Positions 54,404-63,535 of a DNA stretch of 64,000 bases are shown one piece after another. Position numbers and translations under genes: made by a program. Where the stretch lies: NCBI RefSeq assembly GCF_900343155.1, contig NZ_OUNG01000005.1, forward strand, positions 186,001 to 250,000, read 5' to 3'. Position 1 is the stretch's first letter. Every line of letters begins with the position of its first letter. Under the pieces are notes generated by a model. That model had not been told where the DNA came from. It ran no database searches and saw only the letters and a list, made by a program, of their open reading frames with translations. The DNA is from Lactimicrobium massiliense. Lineage in GTDB: Bacteria > Bacillota_I > Bacilli_A > Erysipelotrichales > Erysipelotrichaceae.

Positions 54404-55688
54404 GGGATTCCTTCATCTGGCGGATCAATGCAAGAGACTGCGGAGCATAGGCTGCCTTGCGGTCTTTTTTCTTCACATTGGCGCTTAAATGCATGATACC
54501 GAAGTTTGCATTCATCGGCTGGAAGTGAGCCGGATCGGCATGGCTGACATAATAGGACATGGCGCCGATCATCGTATCCCGATCAGCCGGAGCCAGCGGT
54601 TCCTCATGCAGAACATGGGCAAGATTGATCCCTGCCAGCATGCCGGAGGCAGCACTTTCAATGTAACCTTCCACACCCGTCATCTGTCCGGCAAAGAACA
54701 GATCCTTCCGGTTTTTGTATTGATAGCCTTCGTTTAAGATAACCGGTGAATCGATATAGGTATTCCGGTGCATGACGCCATAGCGTACAATCTCCGCATT
54801 TTCCAGACCTGGGATCATATGGATGATGCGCTTCTGCTCACCCCAGGTCAGATGGGTCTGGAAGCCGACGATGTTGTAAAGGGAAGATTCCGCATTGTCC
54901 CGGCGCAGCTGCACAACCGCATAGGGACGCACGCCATCCTTCTCCAGTCCAACCGGCTTCATCGGGCCAAACAGCAATGTATCTCTGCCCCTTTTTGCCA
55001 TCACTTCAAAAGGCATGCATCCTTCGAAGTAGACTTCTTTTTCAAAGCTGTGCAGATCGGCTGTTTTCGCAGTGATTACCGCCTCATAGAATGCATTAAA
55101 CTCATCCAGTGTCATTGGGCAGTTGAGATAGTCGGCGCTGCCTTTGTCATAGCGGCTCTTGAAGTAAGCCTTGCTGTAATCGATGGAATCCGCTGTCACA
55201 ATCGGTGCTGCCGCATCATAGAAATAGCAGTACTTCTGATCGATCAGGGAGCCGATGGCATCTACCATTGCCTGTGAAGAAAGCGGTCCGGTAGCGATGA
55301 CACATGGCTCGTTTGGAATATGATCCACTTCTTCATGGACAACCGTGATATTGGGATGGCTGTTGATGGCATCGGTGACAGCCTGTGAAAAGCGTTCTCT
55401 GTCTACGGCCAGAGCAGAGCCTGCCGGCACCTGGTTTTCATCAGCTTTTGCCATGATCAAAGAACCGATTGTACGCATTTCTTCCTTGAGTACGCCAACA
55501 GCATTGGTCAATGCATTGGAGCGTAATGAATTGGAGCATACAAGCTCAGCAAAGGTATCCTCATGATGGGCTGCTGAATGTTTGACCGGTTTCATTTCAT
55601 ACAATGTTACTTTGATATCACGCTCTGCCAGCTGCCAGGCAGCCTCAGATCCCGCCAGGCCGGCACCAATCACATATGCCTGCTTCAT
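54393..55688 (-). CDS. trmFO: Folate-dependent tRNA m5U54 methyltransferase TrmFO
   Basis: A 431-residue flavoprotein that makes 5-methyluridine at tRNA position 54 using methylene-tetrahydrofolate and reduced FAD, as in most Firmicutes. The Rossmann motif [19 protein letters not shown] is at the N-terminus. [15 protein letters not shown] is a family signature. The C-terminal FAD block includes [20 protein letters not shown]. The start overlaps the topA stop by 4 bases (ATGA). Confidence 0.97.
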   Translation of the reverse strand: MKQAYVIGAGLAGSEAAWQLAERDIKVTLYEMKPVKHSAAHHEDTFAELVCSNSLRSNALTNAVGVLKEEMRTIGSLIMAKADENQVPAGSALAVDRERFSQAVTDAINSHPNITVVHEEVDHIPNEPCVIATGPLSSQAMVDAIGSLIDQKYCYFYDAAAPIVTADSIDYSKAYFKSRYDKGSADYLNCPMTLDEFNAFYEAVITAKTADLHSFEKEVYFEGCMPFEVMAKRGRDTLLFGPMKPVGLEKDGVRPYAVVQLRRDNAESSLYNIVGFQTHLTWGEQKRIIHMIPGLENAEIVRYGVMHRNTYIDSPVILNEGYQYKNRKDLFFAGQMTGVEGYIESAASGMLAGINLAHVLHEEPLAPADRDTMIGAMSYYVSHADPAHFQPMNANFGIMHLSANVKKKDRKAAYAPQSLALIRQMKESHVL

Positions 55689-57904
55689 GCCTCTTCACCT
55701 GTCTTCTTTGTCCGGGAAGATGTCTTTCTGGCTGTTGTGTTCCTTGCAGCTGTCTTTCTGGCAGCGGTCTTCCTGACTGCCGTCTTTTTAGCCGATGTTT
55801 TCTTAGCGGTTGTTTTGCGCGCCGTCTTTCTGACGGTTGTCTTCTTTGCAGGTTTCGTACTGTCTTCTTCTTTGCCATCTCCCTGCTTCATGGCAGCCTT
55901 TTCTGCCTTGGAGTACACGCGCTCTCCCTGCATGTTTTCCATGTAGTGGCACTTAGGATAGTTGGCACAGCCGATAAAGTAGGAACCATACCGGTTTTTT
56001 CGCTTGACCAGCTGACCGCCGCAGTCCGGGCAGGTACGGCCGATCGGCTCTGGCTTTTCTTTGTCTGTTTCGATCTGTCTGGTATAGCGGCAGGTCGGGA
56101 AATTAGAGCAGGAAATGAACTTGCCATAGCGGCCGACCCGGTAGACCAGATCACCGCCGCATACCGGGCATTTCTCGCCTGTTTTTTCCGGCTGGATCTT
56201 CTCCATGCCTTCATAGGCCGCATCCAGCAGTGGTTCAAACTTCTGCCAGAATGCCGTCAGCGTATCCAGTTCTCTGGCTTCACCATCCGCAATTTCATCG
56301 AGCTTTGTTTCCATCTGTGCAGTGTATTTGACATTGATGATGCTGGCAAAGTATTCATCCAGCTTTTCGGTTGTCAGAATACCCTGATCCGTCGGGAAGA
56401 ATACTCTGGTTCTGCTTTTAGGAGACGTACGTTCCAGCGTGACATAGCCTCTTGCCTGGATGGTATCAATGATCATGGCATACGTACTTGGACGGCCGAT
56501 ACCTTCCTCTTCCATTGCCTTGATCAGCTTTGCTTCGGTGTATCTTGCCGGCGGTTCGGTGAAGTGCTGGTTTTTCTGCAGGGATGCAGCCGGCATCTTT
56601 TCACCCTGTTCCAATACCGGCAGCAGCACATCCTTGCTGGCATCATAGTCTTTGTAGACCTTCAGGAAGCCGTCAAAGGCAAGTTTGGAGCCGCTGGCTG
56701 TAAAGTCATGGCCATTCTGGCTCAGTACAACTGTCATCGCATCAAAGCGTGCCGGTGCCATCAAAGAAGCCAGCGCACGGGCATAGATCATGTGATACAG
56801 CTTGTACTGTTCACTGGTCAGATATGGCTTAATCTTCTCAGGTGTGTTTTCGATGTTGGTCGGACGGATTGCTTCATGAGCATCCTGGGCATTGGCATCA
56901 TTGTGAGCATGGTAGCTGCCAAGATATTCTTTGCCAAATTCCTGTTCAATCTTTTTGCGGCCGGCATTGATGTACAGATCCGAAAGTCTGGTACTGTCGG
57001 TACGCATATAGGTGATCAGACCTTCCTGGCCTGAACCGATATCGATGCCTTCGTATAAACGCTGGGCAATGGACATGGTGCGTTTGGCCGCAAAACCAAG
57101 CTTGGTGGAAGCTTCCTGCTGCAATGTGGATGTAATGAACGGCAGCGGCTGGCGGCGGGAGCGCACTGAGGTCTTGATCGATGTGATCTCAAACTCACCC
57201 TGGCATGCCTGGAATGCTTTTTCAGCTTCTTCTGCATTGTGCAGCTGTGCCTTTTCTGCATTGATTTTACTCAGGGCTGCTGTAAATCCAGTGCCATCCT
57301 TGCGGAAGATGGCATCCAGCGTCCAGTATTCCTGGGGCTTGAATGCCTTGATTTCTTTTTCACGCTCTACAATCAGCTTCAAGGCAACCGACTGTACACG
57401 GCCGGCAGACTTGGACTTGATCTTGTTTTTCAGCAGTTTGGAAAGCTTGAAACCAATGATGCGGTCCAGGATTCTTCTGGTTTCCTGAGAATGGACAAGA
57501 TCCATATCAATCTGACGGGGCTGTGAGAATGCCTGCTTGACTGCATTCTTTGTGATTTCATGAAAGGTGACACGGTCCGTAGCATCCTCGGGCAGATCCA
57601 GCACCTGGGCCAGATGCCAGGAAATGGCTTCTCCTTCACGATCCGGGTCGGTTGCCAGATAGACATTCTGTGCTTTGGACGCATCATCCTTCAGCTCTTT
57701 GACAACATCTTTTTTGTCTTTTGAGATTTCATATACGGGCGTAAACCCATTGTCAATGTCTACGCCAAGGCCATCTTTACCTTTGATGGCTAGATCGCGG
57801 ATATGTCCTTTGCTGGAGACGACCGTATAATCCGGTCCCAGATATTTTCCAATCGTTTTCGATTTTGATGGAGACTCTACAATGACTAAATTCTTCATTT
57901 GCAT
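55685..57904 (-). CDS. topA: DNA topoisomerase I with lysine-rich C-terminal tail
   Basis: A 739-residue type IA topoisomerase that relaxes negative supercoils. The TOPRIM domain opens [18 protein letters not shown] and has the DPDREGE metal motif. The nucleophile Tyr is in [13 protein letters not shown]. Two zinc ribbons follow (CPVCGG...C and CPDCGG...C, about 590-670). The last 67 residues (about 673-739) are a disordered-looking tail of tandem Lys/Arg-Thr-Ala repeats, which should increase DNA binding. The ATG at 57904 is used; a second ATG two codons later has better spacing from AAAGGG and is equally possible. trmFO follows with a 4-base overlap. Confidence 0.97.
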   Translation of the reverse strand: MQMKNLVIVESPSKSKTIGKYLGPDYTVVSSKGHIRDLAIKGKDGLGVDIDNGFTPVYEISKDKKDVVKELKDDASKAQNVYLATDPDREGEAISWHLAQVLDLPEDATDRVTFHEITKNAVKQAFSQPRQIDMDLVHSQETRRILDRIIGFKLSKLLKNKIKSKSAGRVQSVALKLIVEREKEIKAFKPQEYWTLDAIFRKDGTGFTAALSKINAEKAQLHNAEEAEKAFQACQGEFEITSIKTSVRSRRQPLPFITSTLQQEASTKLGFAAKRTMSIAQRLYEGIDIGSGQEGLITYMRTDSTRLSDLYINAGRKKIEQEFGKEYLGSYHAHNDANAQDAHEAIRPTNIENTPEKIKPYLTSEQYKLYHMIYARALASLMAPARFDAMTVVLSQNGHDFTASGSKLAFDGFLKVYKDYDASKDVLLPVLEQGEKMPAASLQKNQHFTEPPARYTEAKLIKAMEEEGIGRPSTYAMIIDTIQARGYVTLERTSPKSRTRVFFPTDQGILTTEKLDEYFASIINVKYTAQMETKLDEIADGEARELDTLTAFWQKFEPLLDAAYEGMEKIQPEKTGEKCPVCGGDLVYRVGRYGKFISCSNFPTCRYTRQIETDKEKPEPIGRTCPDCGGQLVKRKNRYGSYFIGCANYPKCHYMENMQGERVYSKAEKAAMKQGDGKEEDSTKPAKKTTVRKTARKTTAKKTSAKKTAVRKTAARKTAARNTTARKTSSRTKKTGEEA

Positions 57905-57946
57905 TTTTCCCTTTGATTTCGCATAAAATTTGTAACAAGGCTTACC

Positions 57947-58723
57947 TTACACGAAACGTTTTGCATTTTCAACCGGTTTTGTTTGTTCAATCTCCTGCAG
58001 CTGATCCAGATCGTACAGGATTCTTGCCCCGTCATCAATCAGAGCATTGCAGCCAAATCCTTCCTCCTGCTGAAAAGGATGCGGCACACACCAGATTTCT
58101 TTTCCCAGCTGCAGTGCTTCCCTTACTGTATGCATCGTACCGCTGTGCACGCTTGCCTGTACGACAATCACGGCCTCTGACAATGCCGCCAGAATACGGT
58201 TGCGCCAGGGAAAGCTGTATTTGCGCACTGGTGTGCCTCTGGGAAATTCTGACAGGATCAGTCCTTGCTGCTTCATTGCTGCATAAAGATCCTGGTTCAC
58301 CATGGGATATACCGTATCCAGGCCATGGGCAATGACACCGATGGTTGGTTTCTGATGGACAAGTGCAGTGCGGTGGCAGATGCCGTCAACACCTTTGGCA
58401 AGACCGCTGACGATCACAAACTGTCTGCACAGCCGGGACGTGATGGCAATGGCAGCCTGGGCTCCCTGCACACTGGGTTTTCTTGTGCCGACCAGCGTGA
58501 TCATCCGTTTCTGCAGAAGCGTGATATCCCCCTCATAGAACAATACCCATGGCGCATACTGCAGCTGCTTCAGCTGAGGTGGGTATTCTTTGTCCAGAAT
58601 GGTGATAAAAGGATCCGCCGGTGTTTCATCTGTGTCTATGTTATGCATCCATGCATGCTGGATCTGCTTCCAGTCACCCTGGAAGCGGCAGGCATAGCCT
58701 GCCAGTCTTTCTCGATCATTCAT
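57947..58723 (-). CDS. dprA: DNA processing protein DprA
   Basis: A 258-residue protein that loads RecA on incoming single-stranded DNA during natural transformation. The Rossmann-like core is clear: VGTRKPSVQGAQAA, the SGLAKGVDGICHRTAL phosphate-binding motif, IAHGLDTVYP, and SEFPRGTPVRKYSFPWRNRIL in part. Long N- and C-terminal accessory domains are reduced, making it shorter than many DprA. The ATG at 58723 follows GGAGG at 8 bases; longer in-frame starts overlap rnhB and its terminator. It is 42 bases before topA, its usual neighbour. Confidence 0.93.
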   Translation of the reverse strand: MNDRERLAGYACRFQGDWKQIQHAWMHNIDTDETPADPFITILDKEYPPQLKQLQYAPWVLFYEGDITLLQKRMITLVGTRKPSVQGAQAAIAITSRLCRQFVIVSGLAKGVDGICHRTALVHQKPTIGVIAHGLDTVYPMVNQDLYAAMKQQGLILSEFPRGTPVRKYSFPWRNRILAALSEAVIVVQASVHSGTMHTVREALQLGKEIWCVPHPFQQEEGFGCNALIDDGARILYDLDQLQEIEQTKPVENAKRFV

Positions 58724-58750
58724 GTTTGTGTCCTCCAGCATCTTATGGCC

Positions 58751-58788
58751 GCAAAAAAAGCTGAATCCCTTAAAAAAGATCCAGCTTT
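58751..58788 (-). terminator. Intrinsic terminator of rnhB
   Basis: AAAGCTGGATC pairs with GATTCAGCTTT (one wobble) and is followed by seven T on the minus strand. The rnhB stop codon (58770-58772) lies in the loop. Confidence 0.85.
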
Positions 58789-59393
58789 GTCTGATGATAC
58801 ATGACGGGTGCGAAGCTGCGCCTGTGAATCGGCGTGATGCCAAGCTTTTCAATGGCAGCCAGATGTTCTTTGGTGCCATAGCCTTTGTTGCGGGCAAAGC
58901 CATAGCCGGGATAGATGGCATCATATGCCTTCATGATCCTGTCTCTTGTGACCTTGGCAAGAATGGAAGCAGCCGCAATGGAGATGCTTTTCTGGTCTCC
59001 CTTGATCAGGTCGATTGTTTTCTGATCCAGATCCGGCAGCGGCATCGCATCGCTCAGAATCACATCTGCTTTGGCTGCCCGTGCAATTTCTTCCATGGCA
59101 AGCTGATCTGCGCGGTAAATGTTGTAATGGTCAATATCCGCTTCCCTGACTTCGATCACCATTGCCCACAGTGCATCTTCCAGAATTGTGTCATATAACG
59201 CTTCACGCTTCTTTTCGCTTAATGCCTTGGAGTCATAAATTTCCGGATTTTCATAGCCAATGGGAAATATAACACCGGCTACGCTCAAGGGACCGGCCAG
59301 GGGTCCCCTGCCTGCTTCATCCATGCCAAGCACATTTCTGCCAGCTGCCCAGGCTTCATGTTCATATGTATTGGGACAGATTTTCTTTGGCAT
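58770..59393 (-). CDS. rnhB: Ribonuclease HII
   Basis: A 207-residue nuclease that removes RNA and single ribonucleotides from DNA duplexes. GMDEAGRGPLAGP carries the first catalytic Asp-Glu pair, SDAMPLPDL the third Asp, and KVTRDRIM with the adjacent Asp the fourth. The C-terminal HRRSFAP is typical. The start shares one base with the rbgA stop (TGATG). The rbgA-rnhB pair is conserved in Firmicutes. Confidence 0.96.
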   Translation of the reverse strand: MPKKICPNTYEHEAWAAGRNVLGMDEAGRGPLAGPLSVAGVIFPIGYENPEIYDSKALSEKKREALYDTILEDALWAMVIEVREADIDHYNIYRADQLAMEEIARAAKADVILSDAMPLPDLDQKTIDLIKGDQKSISIAAASILAKVTRDRIMKAYDAIYPGYGFARNKGYGTKEHLAAIEKLGITPIHRRSFAPVMYHQTKLDLF

Positions 59394-60238
59394 CAGGAAG
59401 GCCTTTCCAGCGTCAATGGACCATACTTGCCGCGGCGGAATTCATGCAGGAAGACAGAGGCAGCGCGTTTGGTGTCCGGCTCTCCTTCGCATAGCAGCAG
59501 GTGCCGTTCATTGGCAATGGCTTTGAGCATGCCGTTGGGATTGACATGTCCGGTATGAAATTCATTTTCCAGAATGCCAGGATAGAGATCCTGAATGGCA
59601 TGGATGGTATCCATGGCAATGGCTTTCAGATCCAGGATTGTTTCGTTGATAGCACCGCATGCAGCTAACAGGGATCCGGTTCTGTCATCTTCAAACTTCG
59701 GCCAGAGAACGCCTGGTGTATCGAGCAGATCGACGCTTTTATCGGCATGGATCCATGTTAATGATCTGGTGACACCTGGCTTATCAGCGGCTGCGACCGT
59801 GTTTTTGCCGGCAATGCGGTTGATCAGTGTGCTTTTGCCAACATTGGGAATGCCGGCGGCCATGGCTCTGGCAGCCCGTGGACGAATGCCTTTGGCAATC
59901 TGCTTTTCATGGATCGGGCGCATCAATGTACTGCATGCCTGAATGACTTTCCGGCCGGCATGGGCATCATGGGAAAGATCCAAAGCAATGGCCATCTGGT
60001 TTTCTTTCTGGAACGCCTGCAGCCATTGTTTTGTAATTTCGGGATCCGCAATATCGCTTTTGGCAAGGACGATCAGCCTGGGCTTGTTTGGTGCCATTTC
60101 TTTCAGCAGCGGATTGGCAGAGGCATTGGGAATACGTGCATCCCGTACCTCAATGATCATATCCACTGCTTTCAGGCGTTCATTCATCTGCCTTCTGGCT
60201 TTTTCCATGTGACCGGGATACCACTGTACCTTTACCAT
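59393..60238 (-). CDS. rbgA: Ribosome biogenesis GTPase RbgA (YlqF)
   Basis: A 281-residue circularly permuted GTPase needed for late assembly of the 50S subunit. The N-terminus VQWYPGHMEKARR and EVRDARIP are family hallmarks. Because of the permutation, G4 (LAKSD) precedes G1 (GIPNVGKSTLIN), then G3 (DTPGVLWP). A C-terminal RNA-binding domain follows. It overlaps the lepB stop by 7 bases and rnhB by 1 base. Confidence 0.96.
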   Translation of the reverse strand: MVKVQWYPGHMEKARRQMNERLKAVDMIIEVRDARIPNASANPLLKEMAPNKPRLIVLAKSDIADPEITKQWLQAFQKENQMAIALDLSHDAHAGRKVIQACSTLMRPIHEKQIAKGIRPRAARAMAAGIPNVGKSTLINRIAGKNTVAAADKPGVTRSLTWIHADKSVDLLDTPGVLWPKFEDDRTGSLLAACGAINETILDLKAIAMDTIHAIQDLYPGILENEFHTGHVNPNGMLKAIANERHLLLCEGEPDTKRAASVFLHEFRRGKYGPLTLERPS

Positions 60239-60816
60239 GTATGGACCCCCATCTTCTTCAAAGGCCAGAATACTAGGATGCCTTTGGCAACAATATCCGA
60301 TTTCTTGAATGGCCCATAATAGCGGGAATCGGTACTGTGCGGCCGGTTGTCGCCAAGGCAGTAGTATTCATCATCACCAAGCGTGATTTCTTCAACATCG
60401 CTCATGAAGGAATCACCATATTGTGCCACATAGGCTTGATCGAGAAACGGCTCATCGACTGCCTCGCCATTGATATACAGCTGGCCATCCTTGCAGTTGA
60501 CTGTCTCGCCAGGCAGGCCAATGACGCGCTTGACCAGATATTCCTTCTTTTCTTCCAGGTAGATGATGACGACATCGAAACGCTTGATATGGCCCATCTT
60601 TGTGCCGATCACATTGGAAAAGCCAAGCTCGCCATTCTGCAGGGTTGGATACATGGAGCTGCCGATGACCTGCACCGGGCGGGCAATGACTTTGACAATG
60701 AACAGCACGATCAGTACAGAGATCAGAAGATCCTTGAGAAAGCCTGCCAGATCCGCACCGAACGATATCTTTTCTTCTTTTTCGTCGTTGTTGTTTTTCT
60801 TGTTTTCTTCACTCAT
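60232..60816 (-). CDS. lepB: Signal peptidase I
   Basis: A 194-residue type I signal peptidase. A charged Lys/Asp/Asn/Glu-rich cytoplasmic start leads into one membrane helix (LKDLLISVLIVLFIVKVI). The catalytic Ser lies in IGSSMYPTL and the catalytic Lys in LVKRVIGLPGE. GDNRPHSTDSRYYG closes the fold. I chose the ATG at 60816 (MSEENK); an ATG four codons upstream lies within the -10 box. No Shine-Dalgarno is visible, and an extended -10 box ends 10 bases upstream, so the leader may be only a few bases. rbgA overlaps its stop. Confidence 0.93.
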   Translation of the reverse strand: MSEENKKNNNDEKEEKISFGADLAGFLKDLLISVLIVLFIVKVIARPVQVIGSSMYPTLQNGELGFSNVIGTKMGHIKRFDVVIIYLEEKKEYLVKRVIGLPGETVNCKDGQLYINGEAVDEPFLDQAYVAQYGDSFMSDVEEITLGDDEYYCLGDNRPHSTDSRYYGPFKKSDIVAKGILVFWPLKKMGVHTW

Positions 60817-60826
60817 AACGGTTTTC

Positions 60827-60835
60827 ATTCTATCA
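60827..60835 (-). promoter_or_regulatory. Extended -10 promoter (TGATAGAAT) of lepB
   Basis: TGATAGAAT on the minus strand is followed by 10 bases and then the ATG at 60816, so the leader is 0-4 bases. It lies just after the rplS terminator. Confidence 0.5.
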
Positions 60836-60848
60836 CGCAGAAATGCGT

Positions 60849-60878
60849 AAAAAAAGCCATCTCGATGACGAGACGGCT
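60849..60878 (-). terminator. Intrinsic terminator of rplS
   Basis: A 10-bp stem (one G-T pair) with a TCAT loop and seven T on the minus strand. Confidence 0.92.
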
Positions 60879-60909
60879 GTTTGTCTGGCAATCACCAGCA
60901 GGAAGAAAC

Positions 60910-61257
60910 TTAGCGGTCTTCCTTGATACGGGCATTCTTTGCGGACAGACCCTTGAGGTATGTCAGCTTAGCTCTTCTGACCTTACCCTTGCGGACAACA
61001 GTTACCTTGTCAATGATCGGGCTGTTGACCGGGAAGGTTCTCTGCACGCCGATGCCGCTGGACATCTTGCGGACAGTGAAGGTAGCACCGATGCCGCCGT
61101 TGTTCTTGTCAACAACAACACCCTCATATGCCTGAATTCTGGTCTTCTGACCTTCTCTGATACGTACGTCAACTCTGACTGTATCACCGACTTTGAATGC
61201 CGGGATATCTGTACGAATCTGATTCTGTGTGATTTTGTTTACCAAACTGAGATCCAT
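60910..61257 (-). CDS. rplS: 50S ribosomal protein L19
   Basis: A 115-residue ribosomal protein at the subunit interface. Conserved stretches are [13 protein letters not shown], the [10 protein letters not shown] block, [21 protein letters not shown] in part, and [10 protein letters not shown] near the end. The ATG at 61257 follows GGAGGAG at 6 bases; longer in-frame starts extend into the 124-base leader (61258-61381), where I see a short hairpin but no clear known element. It ends at a strong terminator before lepB. Confidence 0.98.
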   Translation of the reverse strand: MDLSLVNKITQNQIRTDIPAFKVGDTVRVDVRIREGQKTRIQAYEGVVVDKNNGGIGATFTVRKMSSGIGVQRTFPVNSPIIDKVTVVRKGKVRRAKLTYLKGLSAKNARIKEDR

Positions 61258-61381
61258 GATATTCTCCTCCATATATCGAATGATCATCTGCTCATAGTCA
61301 AATAACTGCGGCCAGCGGAACAGCTGATGCGCATATACATACGCGTTCAAGATATTACCATGAATAACGCAGTCTTTGCAA

Positions 61382-62179
61382 TCATTTTCTGCAGATCCAG
61401 CCAAAGTGAAGGCAGGCTTTTTCAATACCGTCATCCACATTGGCAGCAGTAACATAATCCGCCCGCTCCTTCAGAGCATCCGCCCCGTTTCCCATGGCAA
61501 TCGAAAACCAGAGCGGATCAAACATCACAAGATCATTCTTGCCATCGCCAAAGACGACAACATCCTTTGGATCATGGTGCAGCGCATCCATCATTTCCAG
61601 GATACCCTTCTTTTTCTCATCGTACTGGAACACGATATAGCCCGGTCCCATACGCAGCCATCCGGCCTGTTCAATCCAGGGATTTGCTTTTTCCTGTGAG
61701 GGTGTTATGGCAAGATAAATCTTATAGATCGGCAGTGATGCAAGATTCAGCTTTTCATCCAGAATGTATGTTGTCAGCTCTGTGCGCAGGCCGGCCTGTT
61801 CCAGGAACTTCATATCTTTCATGATGACCTTGTCAGAGTCATCATACATAACCAGCCATCCCATTCCTGCTGCATCAGCATGATGCAGCAAAGACACAGC
61901 CATCTCATGATCCAGCGTATGATTGGCAATGATGCGGTCATTGATGACAAGACATCCACCGCCGGCACAGACAAGGGAATGAATGTCGATGCTGTTGGTA
62001 AAGGATACAGCTTTGTAATGGGCACGTCCGGTCGCAATAGCCACAAAATGGCCATTGTCTTCCAGCTCATGCAGGGTTCTTTGGGCACTTGGCACAATGC
62101 GATGGTCCGCATCATTGGTCAATGTGCCATCAATATCAAAGAAGAAGTATTTGCGTCCAGGCACTGGCATTCTAGGCAT
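61382..62179 (-). CDS. Cof-type HAD phosphatase
   Basis: A 265-residue Cof/IIB haloacid dehalogenase-like hydrolase, distinct from the one at 1263-2084. Motif I is [11 protein letters not shown], motif II ATGRAHY, motif [14 protein letters not shown], and the C2 cap lies between. It overlaps the end of the ComB-family gene by 8 bases, so the two are probably cotranscribed. The start could be at the first or the fourth codon (Met in both). Substrate unknown. Confidence 0.9.
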   Translation of the reverse strand: MPRMPVPGRKYFFFDIDGTLTNDADHRIVPSAQRTLHELEDNGHFVAIATGRAHYKAVSFTNSIDIHSLVCAGGGCLVINDRIIANHTLDHEMAVSLLHHADAAGMGWLVMYDDSDKVIMKDMKFLEQAGLRTELTTYILDEKLNLASLPIYKIYLAITPSQEKANPWIEQAGWLRMGPGYIVFQYDEKKKGILEMMDALHHDPKDVVVFGDGKNDLVMFDPLWFSIAMGNGADALKERADYVTAANVDDGIEKACLHFGWICRK

Positions 62180-62864
62180 CGATCTTCACCATCTGGATCC
62201 CTTTCTGTGTATGCTGTGCCTGAATGACAAAGTTCATGCAGTCACGCTTTGTGCACAGGCCGAAGTCTGCCTGCGGAAAGACATTCTGCTGGGCAGGATC
62301 AAAGAATTTCTTTCCTTCCTGATCGCGCAGTGCATCAATGCGCTCGTCAATGTCCGCCAGTGGTTTTGCCTGCAGAAGACTTCTGATGTATTCCGCACAC
62401 AATACATCTTCTTCTGTATCCCGCTTAGCCTCCAGGCCCATGCAGACAAGGCTGACATGGTCAGGATTTTTCTTCTTCAGATAGCGGGCAATGGCAGCGG
62501 CATTGACCAGAGCACCGCTGATCACCTCGTCCGCATGGGATGCAGCCAGAAGTCCCTGTACGCCGGCACTGGTTGTATGAATCACTGTTTTGCCTTGGAC
62601 ATCCAGATGCATGATGGCACTTGGTGAGTTGCCGACATCAAAGCCCTGAACTTTGGCACCATGCCGCTCTCCTGCCAGCAGATATTCCGGATGCTCTTTT
62701 TTCAGATCCAGTGCTTCCTGAACCGTCTGTACCGGCAGGATCAATGCGGCCCCGCGCTGGTACAGATATGCCTCCAGGGAAAAGGCACGGAAGACATCAA
62801 TCACGACTGCTGTACCAGTGGCTTTTTCAGCCCCATCCAGCAGATGCAGAATCTCAATTTCCAT
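62172..62864 (-). CDS. ComB-family protein (2-phosphosulfolactate phosphatase-like)
   Basis: A 230-residue protein of the ComB family, named for the 2-phosphosulfolactate phosphatase of coenzyme M synthesis in archaea. Family features seen are VVIDVFRAFSLEAYL (a D-x-F/x-R region), GERHGAKVQGFDVGNSP and VIHTTSAGVQGLLAA. No other coenzyme M or sulfolactate gene is visible, and such organisms are not expected to make coenzyme M, so the real substrate is open. It precedes a HAD phosphatase with which it overlaps. The ribosome binding site is weak (GGAAAGTGA). Confidence 0.82.
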   Translation of the reverse strand: MEIEILHLLDGAEKATGTAVVIDVFRAFSLEAYLYQRGAALILPVQTVQEALDLKKEHPEYLLAGERHGAKVQGFDVGNSPSAIMHLDVQGKTVIHTTSAGVQGLLAASHADEVISGALVNAAAIARYLKKKNPDHVSLVCMGLEAKRDTEEDVLCAEYIRSLLQAKPLADIDERIDALRDQEGKKFFDPAQQNVFPQADFGLCTKRDCMNFVIQAQHTQKGIQMVKIDA

Positions 62865-62909
62865 ATCGATCAGTCACTTTCCGGGGCTATTGTAGCAGAA
62901 TCCAGCATC

Positions 62910-62938
62910 TTGCTTAAACGCAGTTTTGCATATATTAT
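62910..62938 (+). promoter_or_regulatory. Promoter of the 62959 gene
   Basis: -35 TTGCTT (62910-62915), a 17-base spacer and -10 TATTAT (62933-62938) on the plus strand, 20 bases before the start codon. Confidence 0.6.
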
Positions 62939-62958
62939 TGAATGCAAAGGAGTATCCG

Positions 62959-63444
62959 ATGGCTGAAGAACAGATTTACTATCCTTTTGATTACCGCCAC
63001 CATATGGTCTATACGGTTGCACTGTATGGTGCCAATGCGCCGTATGTCATCAAGGGAACACTGGTATTGCGGACATATTATACAGACAGCAGCAAGACCA
63101 AAGTGGACGTTGCCCATACATCTGACTATGTCATGGATACGGTCTTCTATGAGTCCAACAAAGTCATCCGGGAACAGCTGGATGACGGCTACAATGGCAG
63201 AAGAGAACTGGTTGAGTTATCAATGCCTGATCTAGGCCGTGAGTATCGGATTGTCTACAATGCAGCGGAAGTACCTTCTCCCCGCTATGATGATGCGATT
63301 CTGGTGCTGAATTACCGGGATCCTTCTGCCCGCGGGGTTGCGATCATTCTCAAGCGGGATGCTGAAAATGGCATTCAGTGGCTGGAGGAAAGTGAGGCAC
63401 GCACGATTGCCCGCAAGCTGAAAAACATGATGCAGATCCAGTAA
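62959..63444 (+). CDS. Hypothetical protein
   Basis: A 161-residue cytosolic protein; no signal peptide or membrane helix is visible. I do not recognise the family. It has a mixed alpha/beta look with many Tyr and Asp residues (IYYPFDYRHHMVY, YGANAPYVIKG, DDGYNGRREL) and a helical C-terminus. The ATG at 62959 follows AAAGGAG at 6 bases; an earlier in-frame ATG lacks a site. It has its own promoter and terminator and is convergent with the pyrimidine-nucleoside phosphorylase gene. Confidence 0.8.
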   Translation: MAEEQIYYPFDYRHHMVYTVALYGANAPYVIKGTLVLRTYYTDSSKTKVDVAHTSDYVMDTVFYESNKVIREQLDDGYNGRRELVELSMPDLGREYRIVYNAAEVPSPRYDDAILVLNYRDPSARGVAIILKRDAENGIQWLEESEARTIARKLKNMMQIQ

Positions 63445-63447
63445 CAG

Positions 63448-63468
63448 ATCACCGCAAGGTGATTTTTC
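63448..63468 (+). terminator. Intrinsic terminator of the 62959 gene
   Basis: A 6-bp stem ATCACC/GGTGAT closes a GCAA tetraloop and is followed by TTTT. Confidence 0.85.
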
Positions 63469-63474
63469 TTTTGC

Positions 63475-63512
63475 ATAAAAAATATGCCTGACGGCTTTCC
63501 ATCAGGCATATT
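63475..63512 (-). terminator. Intrinsic terminator of pyrimidine-nucleoside phosphorylase gene
   Basis: An 11-bp stem AATATGCCTGA/TCAGGCATATT with a 10-base loop and a T-run on the minus strand. Confidence 0.92.
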
Positions 63513-63535
63513 TCATATCATCTGAATCTAGTTTT

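Noticed and set aside
55685..55890. DNA repeat cluster, possible CRISPR or minisatellite
   Set aside because: The near-repeats are in frame inside topA and encode its Lys/Thr/Ala tail; there are no regular spacers.
55676..57034. 452-codon open frame on the plus strand with Cys-rich start
   Set aside because: Antisense to topA; the repetitive start mirrors the lysine-repeat tail of TopA.
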